From the NCBI RefSeq assembly GCF_013394655.1, contig NZ_CP053351.1, positions 4,442,001 to 4,506,000 of the forward strand: a stretch of 64,000 bases of DNA, given 5' to 3'. The stretch's first letter is position 1. Each line of letters opens with the position of its first letter. Below the pieces are notes generated by a model, which searched no databases, was not told the origin of the DNA, and saw only the letters and a program-made list of their open reading frames with translations. Positions 55,701 to 64,000 of this stretch are shown here, piece after piece. A program made the translations under genes and the position numbers. This DNA is from Winogradskyella schleiferi. Its GTDB lineage: Bacteria > Bacteroidota > Bacteroidia > Flavobacteriales > Flavobacteriaceae.

Positions 55701-58102
55701 TCATTACTTGATGGAATGGACTCACAATAGCCTGTAAAGAATTGAAACGGGCCTGACCATGTACTTTCATCTCCAGGACCACATACAGCCTGTACGTAAA
55801 ATTCATAACTAGTGTCTGGCATTAAACCAGTAAGTACATAAGGGTTGGTTGTTACACCAGATTCAATGGTACCAGCACCTTGGGTAAAACCAGTGATACC
55901 GTATTCTATGTTCCAAGAAGATTGTGGTACGGCCTCTGTCCATCCTATTTCGGTTGATGTTGTGCTTAAATTGTTTGCTGTTAGCATGGTTGGTGCAAAA
56001 CAACTTGGAGCCTCATCAAAAGTAACATCATCGATTGCAATATCGTCAGTAAAATCACCAGGTACGGTTTCAGAGATTATAAAACGTGCTTGCACGTCTC
56101 CTGTTATGGTTAAGATACTTAAATCTAATATTATAAGTTCCCATCCATCAGTGTTAGTATTGAAAGTACCCATAAGGTTCCAAGCTGCGCCATCCCATAC
56201 CTCAACTTCTAATGTACTGTTGGCATCACCTTGATTATTGCTAATTTCATAGAATGAAAGTGCAGGTGCTGCCAAGCCACTAACATCTACGAAAGGACTC
56301 GTTAAAGTACTAGGACCATCATCTCCAGATGCATCTACCCAAGCAAAATAGTTATTGGTGGCAGTAGATCCGGTAATGACACCATCGTTACCAATATTAT
56401 CAAAACCTGTATCATCAGCAAATTCCCATTCATTATCCATAGACCAACATAAAGGAATATCACCAGCATTTTCAAAACCTTCTGTATAAGGTGCTACAAA
56501 GGTGGTACATTCTGTAGCAAAAATCACCGGTCCTGTCCATGAACTAAGGTCGCCTGGGCCGCAATTAGCTTGGTAATAGACATAATAAGTAGTTGCCGGT
56601 GTAAGACCTGTTAGTGTGGTATTAGGCGTCGTGGTTACAGGTACCGAACCCTCTTCTTCCCCATTTCCAGGTGTAAAGTCAGCACCACCATTAAATTCAA
56701 TGATCCAATCTGTTTCTACGTCACCTGCAAGCCAATCTAAAATAGCTGAATCTGCTGTAATACCAGAAACACTCATGTCTGAAGGTTCAGGACATGATGG
56801 TATATTTCTAACTTGAAAATTATCTACGAAGACATCTACATCTATACCAGTTGCAGCATTAGCAGTTCCTTCAGAAGCATAAATGGCAAACTGTACGGTT
56901 TGTCCAGAATATGCCGTCAAATCCACAACCGGATGAATGCCAGGAATTGGCACAACAGAAGTACTATCATATAATAATAGCTCAGTCCAAGTAGTTCCGT
57001 TATCGGTAGTTATTAATAATTGAACAGTATCATCAGCGTCTAAAGCTTCGGTAGAATCACTTTGATTCCATTCGGTTATTGCAAAATCAAATTCTACTTG
57101 AAAAGGACCACCAGTTAAATCGAAAAGTGGTGAAATAATCCAATCATTTAAATTTGCTGTACCAAACATGTTTATTTTATAGGCACCGTCGTCAGTTCCA
57201 ATATTAAGAAACTCATCAGCTGTCCATGAACTAGCCCCTAAATCTGTTGGACCAGTTGTTATGTCTCCATTATCTGCTTCTTCCCAGCAATCAGGCGCAA
57301 CCGTAAAAGTAACAGTTGAGAAATCTTCCAAATAATCTGGAATAAACACATCACAAAGTGTTGTGAAGGTAAAAGGACCAGCCCATAGACTAAGACCATC
57401 AGTTCCACAATTAGCTTGGTAGTATATATAGTAAGTTGTCACCGGTGTTAAACCTGATAACATTGTATTTGGCGTTCCTGTTACAGAAAATGCATTTTCT
57501 TCTTCACCGTTCCCAGGTGTAAAATCGGCACCACCATTATATTCAATATTCCATTCTGTTTCAGAGTCACCAGCAGTCCAATCTAGAGTTGCAGAATTTG
57601 AAGTTACACTCGAAGAAGTAATTCCGGTTGGCTCAAGACAAGTTGGTGTTTCAAACAATGTCACAACAATATTAGACCAATCGGCATCCGATCCAGTCCA
57701 ACTTTGATTCAATATAACCTCTAAGAAGCCATCCGTCGCCGGCACATAAAGATCTGCGAAATCGCCTTCAAAGGTAAGTGTAGTATCAGCACCACTAGTA
57801 AGTCCACCTGCGGTAGCTGGATCTATTACAATGGAACCGCTTGTAGTGTTTACTGTAATATCTGCCTCAGAAGAAAATGGATTTCCTCCTCCAGCAACCC
57901 AATCGGCCGATACGGAAAAGGATTCATATGAACCTGTTGAAGAAGCTGGAACACCCGCTCCATTCGCCACATCGTTGAGATTAATAGTAACTGGTGATCC
58001 TTGGGCCACATTTGTAGGGCCTGCAATCGTAGGAAAATTATACTGAGCACTAGCCGTTAGGAAAAACCCAAGCATAATTAAAAATAGAGTAATCTTTTTC
58101 AT
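52754..58102 (-). CDS. Giant T9SS type B sorted protein with fibronectin type III repeats
   Basis: A 1782-residue secreted protein, probably a cell-surface adhesin. Signal peptide (MKKITLFLIMLGFFLTASA), at least three fibronectin type III domains (about 155-248, 436-533 and 708-800), a GEVED-like domain with DFNDNLVFEDTELVYQG, several IG-like or SprB-like beta domains, and a C-terminal gliding-motility-associated (type B) sorting domain: GISPNDDMMNDTFDLSSF with KLEIFNRNGTLVYSK. It needs PorP/SprF-like export. DNA of the fibronectin units is repetitive. First gene of the triad, read leftward. Confidence 0.94.
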   Translation of the reverse strand: MKKITLFLIMLGFFLTASAQYNFPTIAGPTNVAQGSPVTINLNDVANGAGVPASSTGSYESFSVSADWVAGGGNPFSSEADITVNTTSGSIVIDPATAGGLTSGADTTLTFEGDFADLYVPATDGFLEVILNQSWTGSDADWSNIVVTLFETPTCLEPTGITSSSVTSNSATLDWTAGDSETEWNIEYNGGADFTPGNGEEENAFSVTGTPNTMLSGLTPVTTYYIYYQANCGTDGLSLWAGPFTFTTLCDVFIPDYLEDFSTVTFTVAPDCWEEADNGDITTGPTDLGASSWTADEFLNIGTDDGAYKINMFGTANLNDWIISPLFDLTGGPFQVEFDFAITEWNQSDSTEALDADDTVQLLITTDNGTTWTELLLYDSTSVVPIPGIHPVVDLTAYSGQTVQFAIYASEGTANAATGIDVDVFVDNFQVRNIPSCPEPSDMSVSGITADSAILDWLAGDVETDWIIEFNGGADFTPGNGEEEGSVPVTTTPNTTLTGLTPATTYYVYYQANCGPGDLSSWTGPVIFATECTTFVAPYTEGFENAGDIPLCWSMDNEWEFADDTGFDNIGNDGVITGSTATNNYFAWVDASGDDGPSTLTSPFVDVSGLAAPALSFYEISNNQGDANSTLEVEVWDGAAWNLMGTFNTNTDGWELIILDLSILTITGDVQARFIISETVPGDFTDDIAIDDVTFDEAPSCFAPTMLTANNLSTTSTEIGWTEAVPQSSWNIEYGITGFTQGAGTIESGVTTNPYVLTGLMPDTSYEFYVQAVCGPGDESTWSGPFQFFTGYCESIPSSNDGDGVTNVTIDTTDFPSFGPDETYENHTATVVNLFPAINTNVQITFATGFTYGTNIWIDFNDNLVFEDTELVYQGVSLGDNPTTLDASFVMPVTATPGEHRMRIGTADSGQATPNPCYNGSFGVTLDFTVNIETLPCTLPEATYTPVYDCPNYQYFVDVEITSLGDATSLEISNSLDATTIPVTATGTFQAGPFDFGTEAVNIFVAHEQETLCTISSQPLDLVICPPLNDVPCAATVATVNDNYLCETSTFGTLSGATASGVADPSCGGDADDDVWFQFVAQSEFQLIAIANLTGSNTTDINHSIYEGACDNLTEISCVNGFDETSSATPQLTIGETYFIRIYSGDTDMEDTTFDLCITPYIAPTNIDCTTAQDFCSGSSDDSNFLYLNNTINLLPGDGTIECLFSTPNPTYFTLPIVESGDILITMTQNSAFNANNEPIGNGLDVDFLLWGPYAPGDDLCVLGAPVDCSYSAAPIEDSVLPGAVQGEIYLLLITNFAQDAGIIQVQQTNEDETGAGAIDATVETEIVNLLGYPIFDTDNDPATPDELNACADSLILDSNSLAANEYEWLKDGELIAGETSSSLLVTESGTYISRVYNTNCGEATADSEPIVVNLYTDPDAMAPMTFDLCDGPENDGSESFDLVAFSDNLGLPDGFTVSFYTNTGDANSTMNPVTSPYTSTGEDLIMRIEDTDQIDNPYYFGCRELVVVSLVVNPTIIIDQPMDFIVCDDLDGAVDGVTEFDLLSINSEVTTDPTHTVTYHTSQEDADAGTGDVSSSAYSSSGETIYVRAENATTGCYETTSFGLEINIVPLATIDEQQYDYEVCPAPSTGEVTIGIVPTNFTEDEVSISWTLDGNPFSGSGLILDNVVVAGEYVATITFNDSGCLNQIPVEVVELESCVFPEGISPNDDMMNDTFDLSSFNVTKLEIFNRNGTLVYSKTNYVDEWHGQTDDGEELPVGTYFYTVIYEGGAKSKSAWVYINR

Positions 58103-58327
58103 TATTAATCGATTTGTTATAAATTATTTAATTCCCTTATAATCATTGGATTAAAAGGAGTTTTATAAGTGTTTTAATAAAAATGTGTTGTAATGTACAT
58201 GGCTAGCGTTGGTTGGACGATTTGGCTATGCAAATTCGAATATATAAAAAATGCCTATTAACAAGAGCCTAACAATGTTATAATAGATTAACTACCTTAA
58301 TAATCGACAAATGGTACAGGTGGATTT
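58103..58327. other. Intergenic, no gene recognised
   Basis: About 225 bp upstream of the giant T9SS gene on its start side. It must hold that gene's promoter; no clear consensus is evident and no coding likeness is seen. Confidence 0.4.
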
Positions 58328-58567
58328 TTAGGTTGACTTCAATTGAATATAAACGGGCAAATGGTCGCTATATTCCCCTTTATATTTTTTACCGACATAG
58401 GTTCTAAAAGGCTGTCCTTTGTATCTACTGTGATACTGTTTTAGAGACTTGATATTAAATACTTTAGCCTTACTAAATACTAAGTTGGTTGATTGTGTGT
58501 TAAAAAAATTTGTAGAGAATAGTATATGATCAAAAATATTCCATTGAAAATTATGATTTTTTAAAAT
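58328..58567 (-). pseudogene. C-terminal remnant of an endonuclease/exonuclease/phosphatase (EEP) gene
   Basis: On the minus strand a frame of about 79 codons ends at TAA 58328. It reads NFQWNIFDHILFST, KAKVFNIKSLKQYHSRYK and YKGEYSDHLPVYIQLKST. The final SDHLPVY is the catalytic SDH-x-P-V motif of EEP-family nucleases, and FDHILFS is a usual preceding strand. A stop lies upstream in frame and no N-terminus remains, so this is a truncated gene. No start codon supports it as a functional ORF. Confidence 0.65.
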
Positions 58568-58591
58568 TTATATGGACAGCCACTAATTGCT

Positions 58592-58599
58592 TAACTTTG
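58592..58599 (+). promoter_or_regulatory. Possible -7 promoter element of hflX
   Basis: TAACTTTG matches TAnnTTTG and lies 15 bp before the start codon. No -33 TTG at the proper distance, so tentative. Confidence 0.3.
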
Positions 58600-58614
58600 T
58601 ACTTTAATGTATTT

Positions 58615-59826
58615 ATGATAGAAAAAAAAGATATAGATTTAGAAAAAACAGTCTTAATAGGTATTATTACACAAGACCAAGATGAAGAAACATCAAAAGA
58701 ATATTTAGATGAACTCGAATTCTTAACTTACACGGCTGGTGGTGAGGTCATAAAACGCTTTACTCAAAAAATGACTATGCCAAACCCTAAAACCTTTATT
58801 GGTACAGGGAAAATGGAAACAGTTACCAAATTTGTAAAAGAAAATGACATTGGGACCGTAATTTTTGACGACGAGTTATCGCCAGCTCAAGAACGAAACA
58901 TCAGTAAAATACTGAATTGTAAGATTCTGGATAGAACGAATCTTATTCTGGATATTTTCGCACAACGTGCCCAAACAAGCTATGCAAGAACCCAAGTAGA
59001 ATTGGCACAATGCGAATATTTATTGCCAAGGCTTAAAGGGATGTGGACACACCTTGAGCGGCAAAAAGGTGGTATTGGTATGCGTGGACCTGGAGAAACG
59101 GAGATTGAAACCGATCGACGTATTGTTCGTGATAAAATAGCTTTGCTAAAATCAAAGATCAAAACCATTGATAAGCAAATGGCTGTTCAGCGTGGCAATC
59201 GTGGAAAAATGGTACGTGTGGCGCTGGTCGGTTATACCAATGTTGGAAAATCAACATTGATGAATGTGATTAGTAAAAGTGATGTTTTTGCAGAAAACAA
59301 GTTATTCGCTACACTAGACACAACCGTGAGAAAAGTGGTTATTGGAAACTTGCCTTTTTTAGTTAGTGATACCGTGGGATTTATTAGAAAACTACCAACA
59401 CAATTGGTAGAGTCTTTTAAAAGTACGCTAGATGAAGTTCGGGAAGCCGATTTATTGCTTCATGTCGTTGATATTTCACATTCCAACTTTGAAGAACATA
59501 TAGATTCCGTCAATCAGATCTTAGACGAAATTGATAGTAAGGATAAACCCACCATCATGGTGTTTAATAAGATTGATGCCTATGAACCAGAACCTTTTGA
59601 TGAGGATGATTTAGTTGAAGAACGTACCAAAGCCAATTTTACTATTGAGGAATGGAAAAAAACTTGGATGTCACGGTTAGATGGCAATGCGTTGTTTATT
59701 TCGGCTTTGAACAAGGAAAATATGGATGAATTTAGAAAAAGGGTTTACGAAGAAGTCAGGGAAATCCATGTGACTCGCTTTCCATACAATCATTTCTTGT
59801 ATCCAGACGTTGAAGATATAGAATAG
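58615..59826 (+). CDS. hflX: GTPase HflX
   Basis: A ribosome-associated GTPase of about 403 residues that splits stalled 70S ribosomes. The N-terminal HflX domain includes FIGTGKMETVTKFVK; GMRGPGETEIETDRR is the family core; the GTPase has G1 GYTNVGKST (about 205-213), G3 DTVGFIRKLP and G4 NKID. Start chosen at ATG 58615 rather than the TTG six codons upstream, because FMIEKKDIDLEKTVLIG begins the family domain. Single gene. Confidence 0.96.
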   Translation: MIEKKDIDLEKTVLIGIITQDQDEETSKEYLDELEFLTYTAGGEVIKRFTQKMTMPNPKTFIGTGKMETVTKFVKENDIGTVIFDDELSPAQERNISKILNCKILDRTNLILDIFAQRAQTSYARTQVELAQCEYLLPRLKGMWTHLERQKGGIGMRGPGETEIETDRRIVRDKIALLKSKIKTIDKQMAVQRGNRGKMVRVALVGYTNVGKSTLMNVISKSDVFAENKLFATLDTTVRKVVIGNLPFLVSDTVGFIRKLPTQLVESFKSTLDEVREADLLLHVVDISHSNFEEHIDSVNQILDEIDSKDKPTIMVFNKIDAYEPEPFDEDDLVEERTKANFTIEEWKKTWMSRLDGNALFISALNKENMDEFRKRVYEEVREIHVTRFPYNHFLYPDVEDIE

Positions 59827-59976
59827 ATAAAAGATATCAGACCGCTTCGCTTTTAGATGTTAGAATTTAGACTTGGTTCTAACTAGCTGACAAAAATTTG
59901 TATTTAAATTGAAAAATAATTTTTTCTTTTAGAATGATTTTCGAAAAAGTATGATTGACATAGAAATAGCTTCAAT

Positions 59977-62250
59977 ATGAATTCTAATTCAAATCAGATT
60001 ACATCTAGATTAAAAAAAGTGTTGCAGAATAAGTGGATAAAATGGTCGCTTATTCTAGCTAGTATTGTTGTACTATTTCTTCTAGGGCTTTACATCAGCA
60101 TTTATCTTGGGGTATTTGGAAAGCTTCCTACTTTAGAAGCTATCGGTTCCATAAAGCAAGAGCAGGCCACACAGTTGTTAGATAAGGATGAAAAATTAAT
60201 TGGCAAATATTATATCTACGATAGACAACCCGTAAAATTTGAAGATTTCCCAAAACACCTTATTGATGCGCTCGTTGCTACAGAAGATTCAAGATTTTAT
60301 AAACACGATGGTATTGATAATATCAGTTTGATGCGCGTGTTTGTCAAAAATTTAATTCTTCAGGATAAGTCAGCAGGAGGCGGAAGCACTATAACACTTC
60401 AATTGGCTAAAAATCTTTATGGTAGGAAGAATTATGCTCTATTCAGCATGCTCATCAATAAATTTAAAGAATCTATTGTTGCCAAACGTATCGAATCGGT
60501 TTATTCCAAAGAAGAGATTTTAACCCTGTACCTTAATACCGTTCCTTTTTCCGATAATACCTATGGTATAGAAAGTGCCTCCCGTAAACTCTTTAATAAA
60601 TCGGTAACAGATATTTCATTGAATGAAGCTGCCACTTTAGTTGGCACCTTAAAAGCCAATACATATTACAATCCAAGAGTACATTTGGAGCGTAGTAAAG
60701 ACCGAAGGAATGTGGTTTTAAGTCAGATGGTAAATTACAATTATTTGGCACAAGATTCATTAGACCATTATTCAAATCAAGATTTAAAATTAGAATACCG
60801 GTCGTTTAAGCATGATTTAGGTTTGGCACCTTATTTTAGGGCTGAAGTCAAAAAACAATTGGAATCGATTTTAGATACCTTAAAAACTCCTGAAGGAGAG
60901 CGATATAATTTATACAAAGATGGCTTAATCGTCCACACGACACTTGATTATAAAATGCAGGAATTGGCAGAAGAAGCCATGAAAGAACACATCAGCAAAC
61001 TTCAAACTGATTTTGAGAATTCATATGGTAAAAGCGCACCTTGGGAAACCAACAAGAAACTACTCGAAAATGTCATTAATAATCTACCCAAAGTCAAATT
61101 ATATAAAGAACAAGGTTTATCCGAAAGTCAAATCAACGACTCTTTGAGTCTTAAAAAATTGACTGATGTATTTAGTTGGAAAGGTGATACCATCAAAAAT
61201 ATATCGACTATAGATAGTTTAAAACATTATCTCAAATTTTTAAACACAGGAATGCTTTCAATAGAACCTGCAACAGGCGCTGTGAGAACTTATGTTGGAG
61301 GTATAGACTACAGGTATTTTAAATACGACCATATTTCACAAAGTGAACGGCAAGTTGGCTCTACCTTTAAACCTTTTGTTTATACAGCGGCTATCGAGAA
61401 TGGCTTGGATCCGTGTACTTATTTTTCGCTAAACAAGGTGACTTACACCGATTATGATGATTGGACACCAAGCAATTCTGGTAGTGATGAAGACGAAGAT
61501 CCTTACATCAATTATACATTGGAAAATGCATTAAGCAATTCGATAAACACCATATCTGTTAAGGTTATGGAAAGGGTTGGAATTCCAAAGGTTTTAGAAC
61601 AGGTTGAAAAATTAGGCATCTCAAAAAAATTACCAAATGAACCGTCCTTAGCTTTAGGTGTTGCAGAAATCAATTTGAAGGATTTAACAGGTGCATATGC
61701 CAGTTATTTAAATAACAACAAATCCGTAAAACCCTATTACATCACTAAAATTGAAGATAAATCTGGAAACGTCATCGCTACGTTTCAACCTGAAATTTCA
61801 GAAAAAGAAGCTTATAATGACTATACAAGACAGGTGCTTTTAGAAATGATGAAATCTACAGTCAATAAAGGAACTGCTTCAAGATTACGAAGCACCTATG
61901 GTCTAAAAAATCAAATTGCTGGTAAAACAGGAACGACACAGAACAATAAAGACGGTTGGTTTGTGGGTTTAACGCCAAAATTAGTAACCATTACTTGGGT
62001 AGGAAATGATAATCATTCCATAGGATTCAAATCTACTGGAATGGGACAAGGCGCCAACTCGGCCTTACCTATTTTTGCTAAGTTTTTTCAAAAATTGAAT
62101 ACAGACAATGATTTTAATTCAATTACCAGAGCTCAATTTGAAAACCCTTCACAGCAAGTCTTAGAGGATCTGGATTGCGAGCCCACTAAACGTGATGGAT
62201 TTATTAAGCGCTTATTCAAGAAAAAGAATAAGAAGAAAACATTTAATTGA
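59977..62250 (+). CDS. Class A penicillin-binding protein (PBP1A-like)
   Basis: A 757-residue bifunctional peptidoglycan synthase with one N-terminal membrane anchor (about 23-45). The glycosyltransferase has Glu103 in ATEDSRFYKHDG and GGSTITLQLAKNLYGR. The transpeptidase has the SxxK motif Ser462-TFK465 (RQVGSTFKPF), a SxN motif near 522-524 (LSNSINT) and KTG at 650-652 (AGKTGTTQNNKDGW). Both activities look intact. Single gene with a strong terminator. Confidence 0.94.
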   Translation: MNSNSNQITSRLKKVLQNKWIKWSLILASIVVLFLLGLYISIYLGVFGKLPTLEAIGSIKQEQATQLLDKDEKLIGKYYIYDRQPVKFEDFPKHLIDALVATEDSRFYKHDGIDNISLMRVFVKNLILQDKSAGGGSTITLQLAKNLYGRKNYALFSMLINKFKESIVAKRIESVYSKEEILTLYLNTVPFSDNTYGIESASRKLFNKSVTDISLNEAATLVGTLKANTYYNPRVHLERSKDRRNVVLSQMVNYNYLAQDSLDHYSNQDLKLEYRSFKHDLGLAPYFRAEVKKQLESILDTLKTPEGERYNLYKDGLIVHTTLDYKMQELAEEAMKEHISKLQTDFENSYGKSAPWETNKKLLENVINNLPKVKLYKEQGLSESQINDSLSLKKLTDVFSWKGDTIKNISTIDSLKHYLKFLNTGMLSIEPATGAVRTYVGGIDYRYFKYDHISQSERQVGSTFKPFVYTAAIENGLDPCTYFSLNKVTYTDYDDWTPSNSGSDEDEDPYINYTLENALSNSINTISVKVMERVGIPKVLEQVEKLGISKKLPNEPSLALGVAEINLKDLTGAYASYLNNNKSVKPYYITKIEDKSGNVIATFQPEISEKEAYNDYTRQVLLEMMKSTVNKGTASRLRSTYGLKNQIAGKTGTTQNNKDGWFVGLTPKLVTITWVGNDNHSIGFKSTGMGQGANSALPIFAKFFQKLNTDNDFNSITRAQFENPSQQVLEDLDCEPTKRDGFIKRLFKKKNKKKTFN

Positions 62251-62264
62251 GTGTTAGATATAAA

Positions 62265-62300
62265 AAAAACCTATCTAAATTTGAATTTAGATAGGTTTTT
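62265..62300. terminator. Bidirectional terminator between PBP and DUF3078 genes
   Basis: AAAAACCTATCTAAATT and AATTTAGATAGGTTTTT pair across a TG loop. The genes on each side converge here. Confidence 0.85.
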
Positions 62301-62322
62301 ATTTTAAAACTATTAAGTATGA

Positions 62323-63252
62323 TTAGAACTTGTAGCTCAAGCCAATAGTGTAATAGGATTGTAATTTGTTGTCTAAATCTTCAAAAGAAGTTGCTGCAGG
62401 AGGATCTTGAGCCAACGCATAGCTTAATGCTTCTTGCTTGTTATTTCTTAAAGCAAAATCGAAACCAACACCAATCATTTTCCAAAGCGTGTAGCTAAAA
62501 GAGTTGGTCCATGTCCAGTTAGATAAATCGCTAGATTCGTAGCTTTGAAAGGTTGAGAAGTTGGATTTAAAAGCAATTGCACCAATTTGTCGTGTATAAT
62601 CTGCAACAATTTTTGCACCTAATGAAGATTCAAAAACGGCATCGTTATCGGCAAATACAAAGTTATAGTTCAATGGGTGAATTACCACGATAAGATTTTC
62701 TAATGGCGTCCATGTAGCACCAACACCAAGATCTAAATAACCTGGATCGTTAAAGTTATCCAAAAGCGTAGTTCTGTATTCCATTAAACCAGATACTGCC
62801 CAAGTTTTGCTTATGTTTCTACCGTAAAGGGAGGATAAGTTAAAAACATCAGTCGTTGGTTCAAAATTATCACTGTCTGTATCAGTATCTTTATTATCTA
62901 ATTTTACCCATGAAAGGTTTGTGTTTAAAGAGTTTCTCCAAAAATATTTGTCTTCGATTTTATTGGCAAAAGCATTAAAGGTAATCCCAATATTTCCAGA
63001 ACTATTATTAGGTACTCCTTGTGCATACCAATTGTTGAAGTTAGATAAGCTACCACCAATAGTACCGAATGCACCTACTCTCCAACCTGGTAAGGCATCA
63101 ATTTGTTTTTGCAAAGCATCAGCTTCTGCTTGAAACTTGTTTGCTTCAGCTTGTTTTTCCGCTTTTTGGGCTTGAAGTTCTTCTTTTGTTTGAGAAAAAC
63201 CAATTGTAATGGCAAACATTAAGAATGTTGATAAAAGTAATTTTTTATTCAT
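62323..63252 (-). CDS. DUF3078 domain protein, outer-membrane type
   Basis: A 309-residue secreted protein with signal peptide (MNKKLLLSTFLMFAITIGFS) and a coiled-coil stretch (about 22-50, KEELQAQKAEKQAEANKFQA). The rest is a beta-rich domain of the DUF3078 family (GWRVGAFGTIGGSLSNFNNW, AQGVPNNSSGNIGITFNAF), likely an outer-membrane barrel. No function is known for the family. Convergent with the PBP. Confidence 0.88.
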   Translation of the reverse strand: MNKKLLLSTFLMFAITIGFSQTKEELQAQKAEKQAEANKFQAEADALQKQIDALPGWRVGAFGTIGGSLSNFNNWYAQGVPNNSSGNIGITFNAFANKIEDKYFWRNSLNTNLSWVKLDNKDTDTDSDNFEPTTDVFNLSSLYGRNISKTWAVSGLMEYRTTLLDNFNDPGYLDLGVGATWTPLENLIVVIHPLNYNFVFADNDAVFESSLGAKIVADYTRQIGAIAFKSNFSTFQSYESSDLSNWTWTNSFSYTLWKMIGVGFDFALRNNKQEALSYALAQDPPAATSFEDLDNKLQSYYTIGLSYKF

Positions 63253-63382
63253 AAGAGATTAATTTTAAATAAATTATAGTTGTTAAAAGTTCGCAAATAT
63301 AAATGTTTTCTGATTTTTGTTAAATTAAAAAAATCATAATATCATTATCTTTAAGACACCAATACTTCGCTAAGGTCACATT

Positions 63383-63895
63383 TTAATTCTTTGGTTTTTT
63401 ATAAAGTGGCACCGAAGAACAAGCTTCTCCAAACATAATGGATTTAGCTAAGGGCTTTAATTTTTGGGATAATAACACTAAAGCATTTGACGGCACGGGT
63501 TTATGGGAACAACCTTTTATAATGACAGGAAAATCTTCAAATTCTGAAACATCTAATTTTGAAATAATATCAGCATATAAAATAGACTCTAAATCGCCTA
63601 AAGAACCAATAATGGCTACTTTTGAAAACGGCTGTAGTGCAATCGAAATTAGCATGTAAGCCCAATCTGGTACAATGGCATCCGTGGAGCAATGCAACGC
63701 CACATAAGTATCTTGGTATTGCGACCAGTCATGTGCCGAAACATGAGCTCTAAACTCTTTTTCCCGCAACACTAAACCTTCAAGCAACCAATCTTTAATA
63801 TCAAAAAGAATACGATCGCCTTTTGGATAGTAGTCTTCTAAATCTATAACTTTGAGTTTGCTAATTGCGACTCTATTAATAATCTCTTCTGCCAT
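63383..63895 (-). CDS. DUF2480 family protein
   Basis: A 170-residue cytoplasmic protein of the DUF2480 family, widespread in Bacteroidota. Matching segments are EIINRVAISKLKVIDLEDYY, VALHCSTDAIVPDWAYMLIS and FPVIIKGCSHKPVPSNALVL. The Cys and His in HCSTDAI, KGCSH and EACSSVP are notable and could bind a metal, but this is inferred. Function unknown. It is the gene after the ABC exporter, on the same strand, about 17 bp past its stop. Confidence 0.88.
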   Translation of the reverse strand: MAEEIINRVAISKLKVIDLEDYYPKGDRILFDIKDWLLEGLVLREKEFRAHVSAHDWSQYQDTYVALHCSTDAIVPDWAYMLISIALQPFSKVAIIGSLGDLESILYADIISKLDVSEFEDFPVIIKGCSHKPVPSNALVLLSQKLKPLAKSIMFGEACSSVPLYKKPKN

Positions 63896-63912
63896 AATAC
63901 AAAGATACTATT

Positions 63913-64000
63913 TTACTGATAGCCTTCGGCTTGTAACGTAAACAATTCGGAATACAAATCTTGGTTTTTTATAAGTTCTTGATGCGTACCAATTTCTAAA
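63913..64000 (-). CDS. ABC exporter, C-terminal end (runs off the window)
   Basis: The final 28 codons of an ABC transporter ATPase: LEIGTHQELIKNQDLYSELF ending TLQAEGYQ and TAA. The G-T-H-x-E-L-I tail after the ATPase H-loop is typical of fused ABC exporters (MsbA-like). The rest lies beyond position 64000, so neither the transmembrane part nor the substrate can be seen. Confidence 0.7.
   Translation of the reverse strand, partial: LEIGTHQELIKNQDLYSELFTLQAEGYQ

Noticed and set aside
52754..58102. Several long antisense and out-of-frame ORFs inside the giant T9SS gene
   Set aside because: They are the other frames of fibronectin and Asp/Gly-rich repeats; none has a family-like sequence or a proper start context.

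Overview
The window reads as a chromosomal segment of a marine-type member of the Flavobacteriaceae (Bacteroidota). The support is AT-rich DNA, TAnnTTTG-type promoter elements, few Shine-Dalgarno sites, many secreted OmpA and beta-barrel proteins, an IPExxxVDY protein next to pyruvate kinase, DUF3078 and DUF2480 proteins, viroplasmin-type RNase H, and a gliding/type IX secretion triad (giant T9SS type B protein, PorP/SprF, OmpA). The genus cannot be fixed from the sequence alone. Most of the window is ordinary core genome. There is no prophage, CRISPR array or rRNA operon.

Layout. 1-6.2 kb (minus strand): end of a HAD hydrolase, prolyl oligopeptidase, asd, mscL, alr-tdk. 6.3-9.9 kb (plus): a conserved hypothetical gene, rsmI, a flavin disulfide-reductase-like enzyme, a uracil-DNA glycosylase-like protein. 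10-11.4 kb (minus): an ECF sigma factor, a one-pass membrane protein and a secreted protein made of two TonB-plug-like repeats. 11.6-13 kb: divergent AhpD-like and OsmC-like genes separated by an unusual repeat array. 13-18.6 kb: recJ, a secreted OmpA protein bracketed by palindromes, an MFS exporter, lpxH and queD. 18.7-22.3 kb: a 2OG-Fe(II) oxygenase, an unlisted 58-residue membrane protein, a MATE exporter, a GNAT enzyme and a universal stress protein. 22.3-26.5 kb: tRNA-Ala, a decayed second tRNA copy carrying two palindromes, and a hybrid histidine kinase cut in two by an IS3-family element.

26.5-36 kb (minus): an alpha/beta hydrolase and an AddB-like nuclease, then ompA and kbl, then an AddA-like helicase-nuclease. 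36.2-40.3 kb: superoxide dismutase, two copies of a probable small RNA gene with their own promoter and terminator features, a PurF-type amidotransferase and a PfkB kinase. 40.5-41.8 kb: an ATPase divergent from a RHH/RelE-type toxin-antitoxin pair, with a perfect 34-bp palindrome between them. 42-48 kb: RNase H, an extended PurN, acpP-fabF-rnc, IPExxxVDY, pyk. 48-58 kb: dinB, a CYTH protein and the T9SS triad. 58.3-64 kb: the remnant of an EEP-family nuclease, hflX, a class A penicillin-binding protein, DUF3078, DUF2480, and the end of an ABC exporter.

The least explained features are the duplicated small RNA-like element (36.9-37.3 kb), the palindrome-invaded tRNA copy (22.6 kb), the repeat array at 12.24-12.53 kb, and the sigma factor/double-plug operon. 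No complete new defence or biosynthetic system was recognised.
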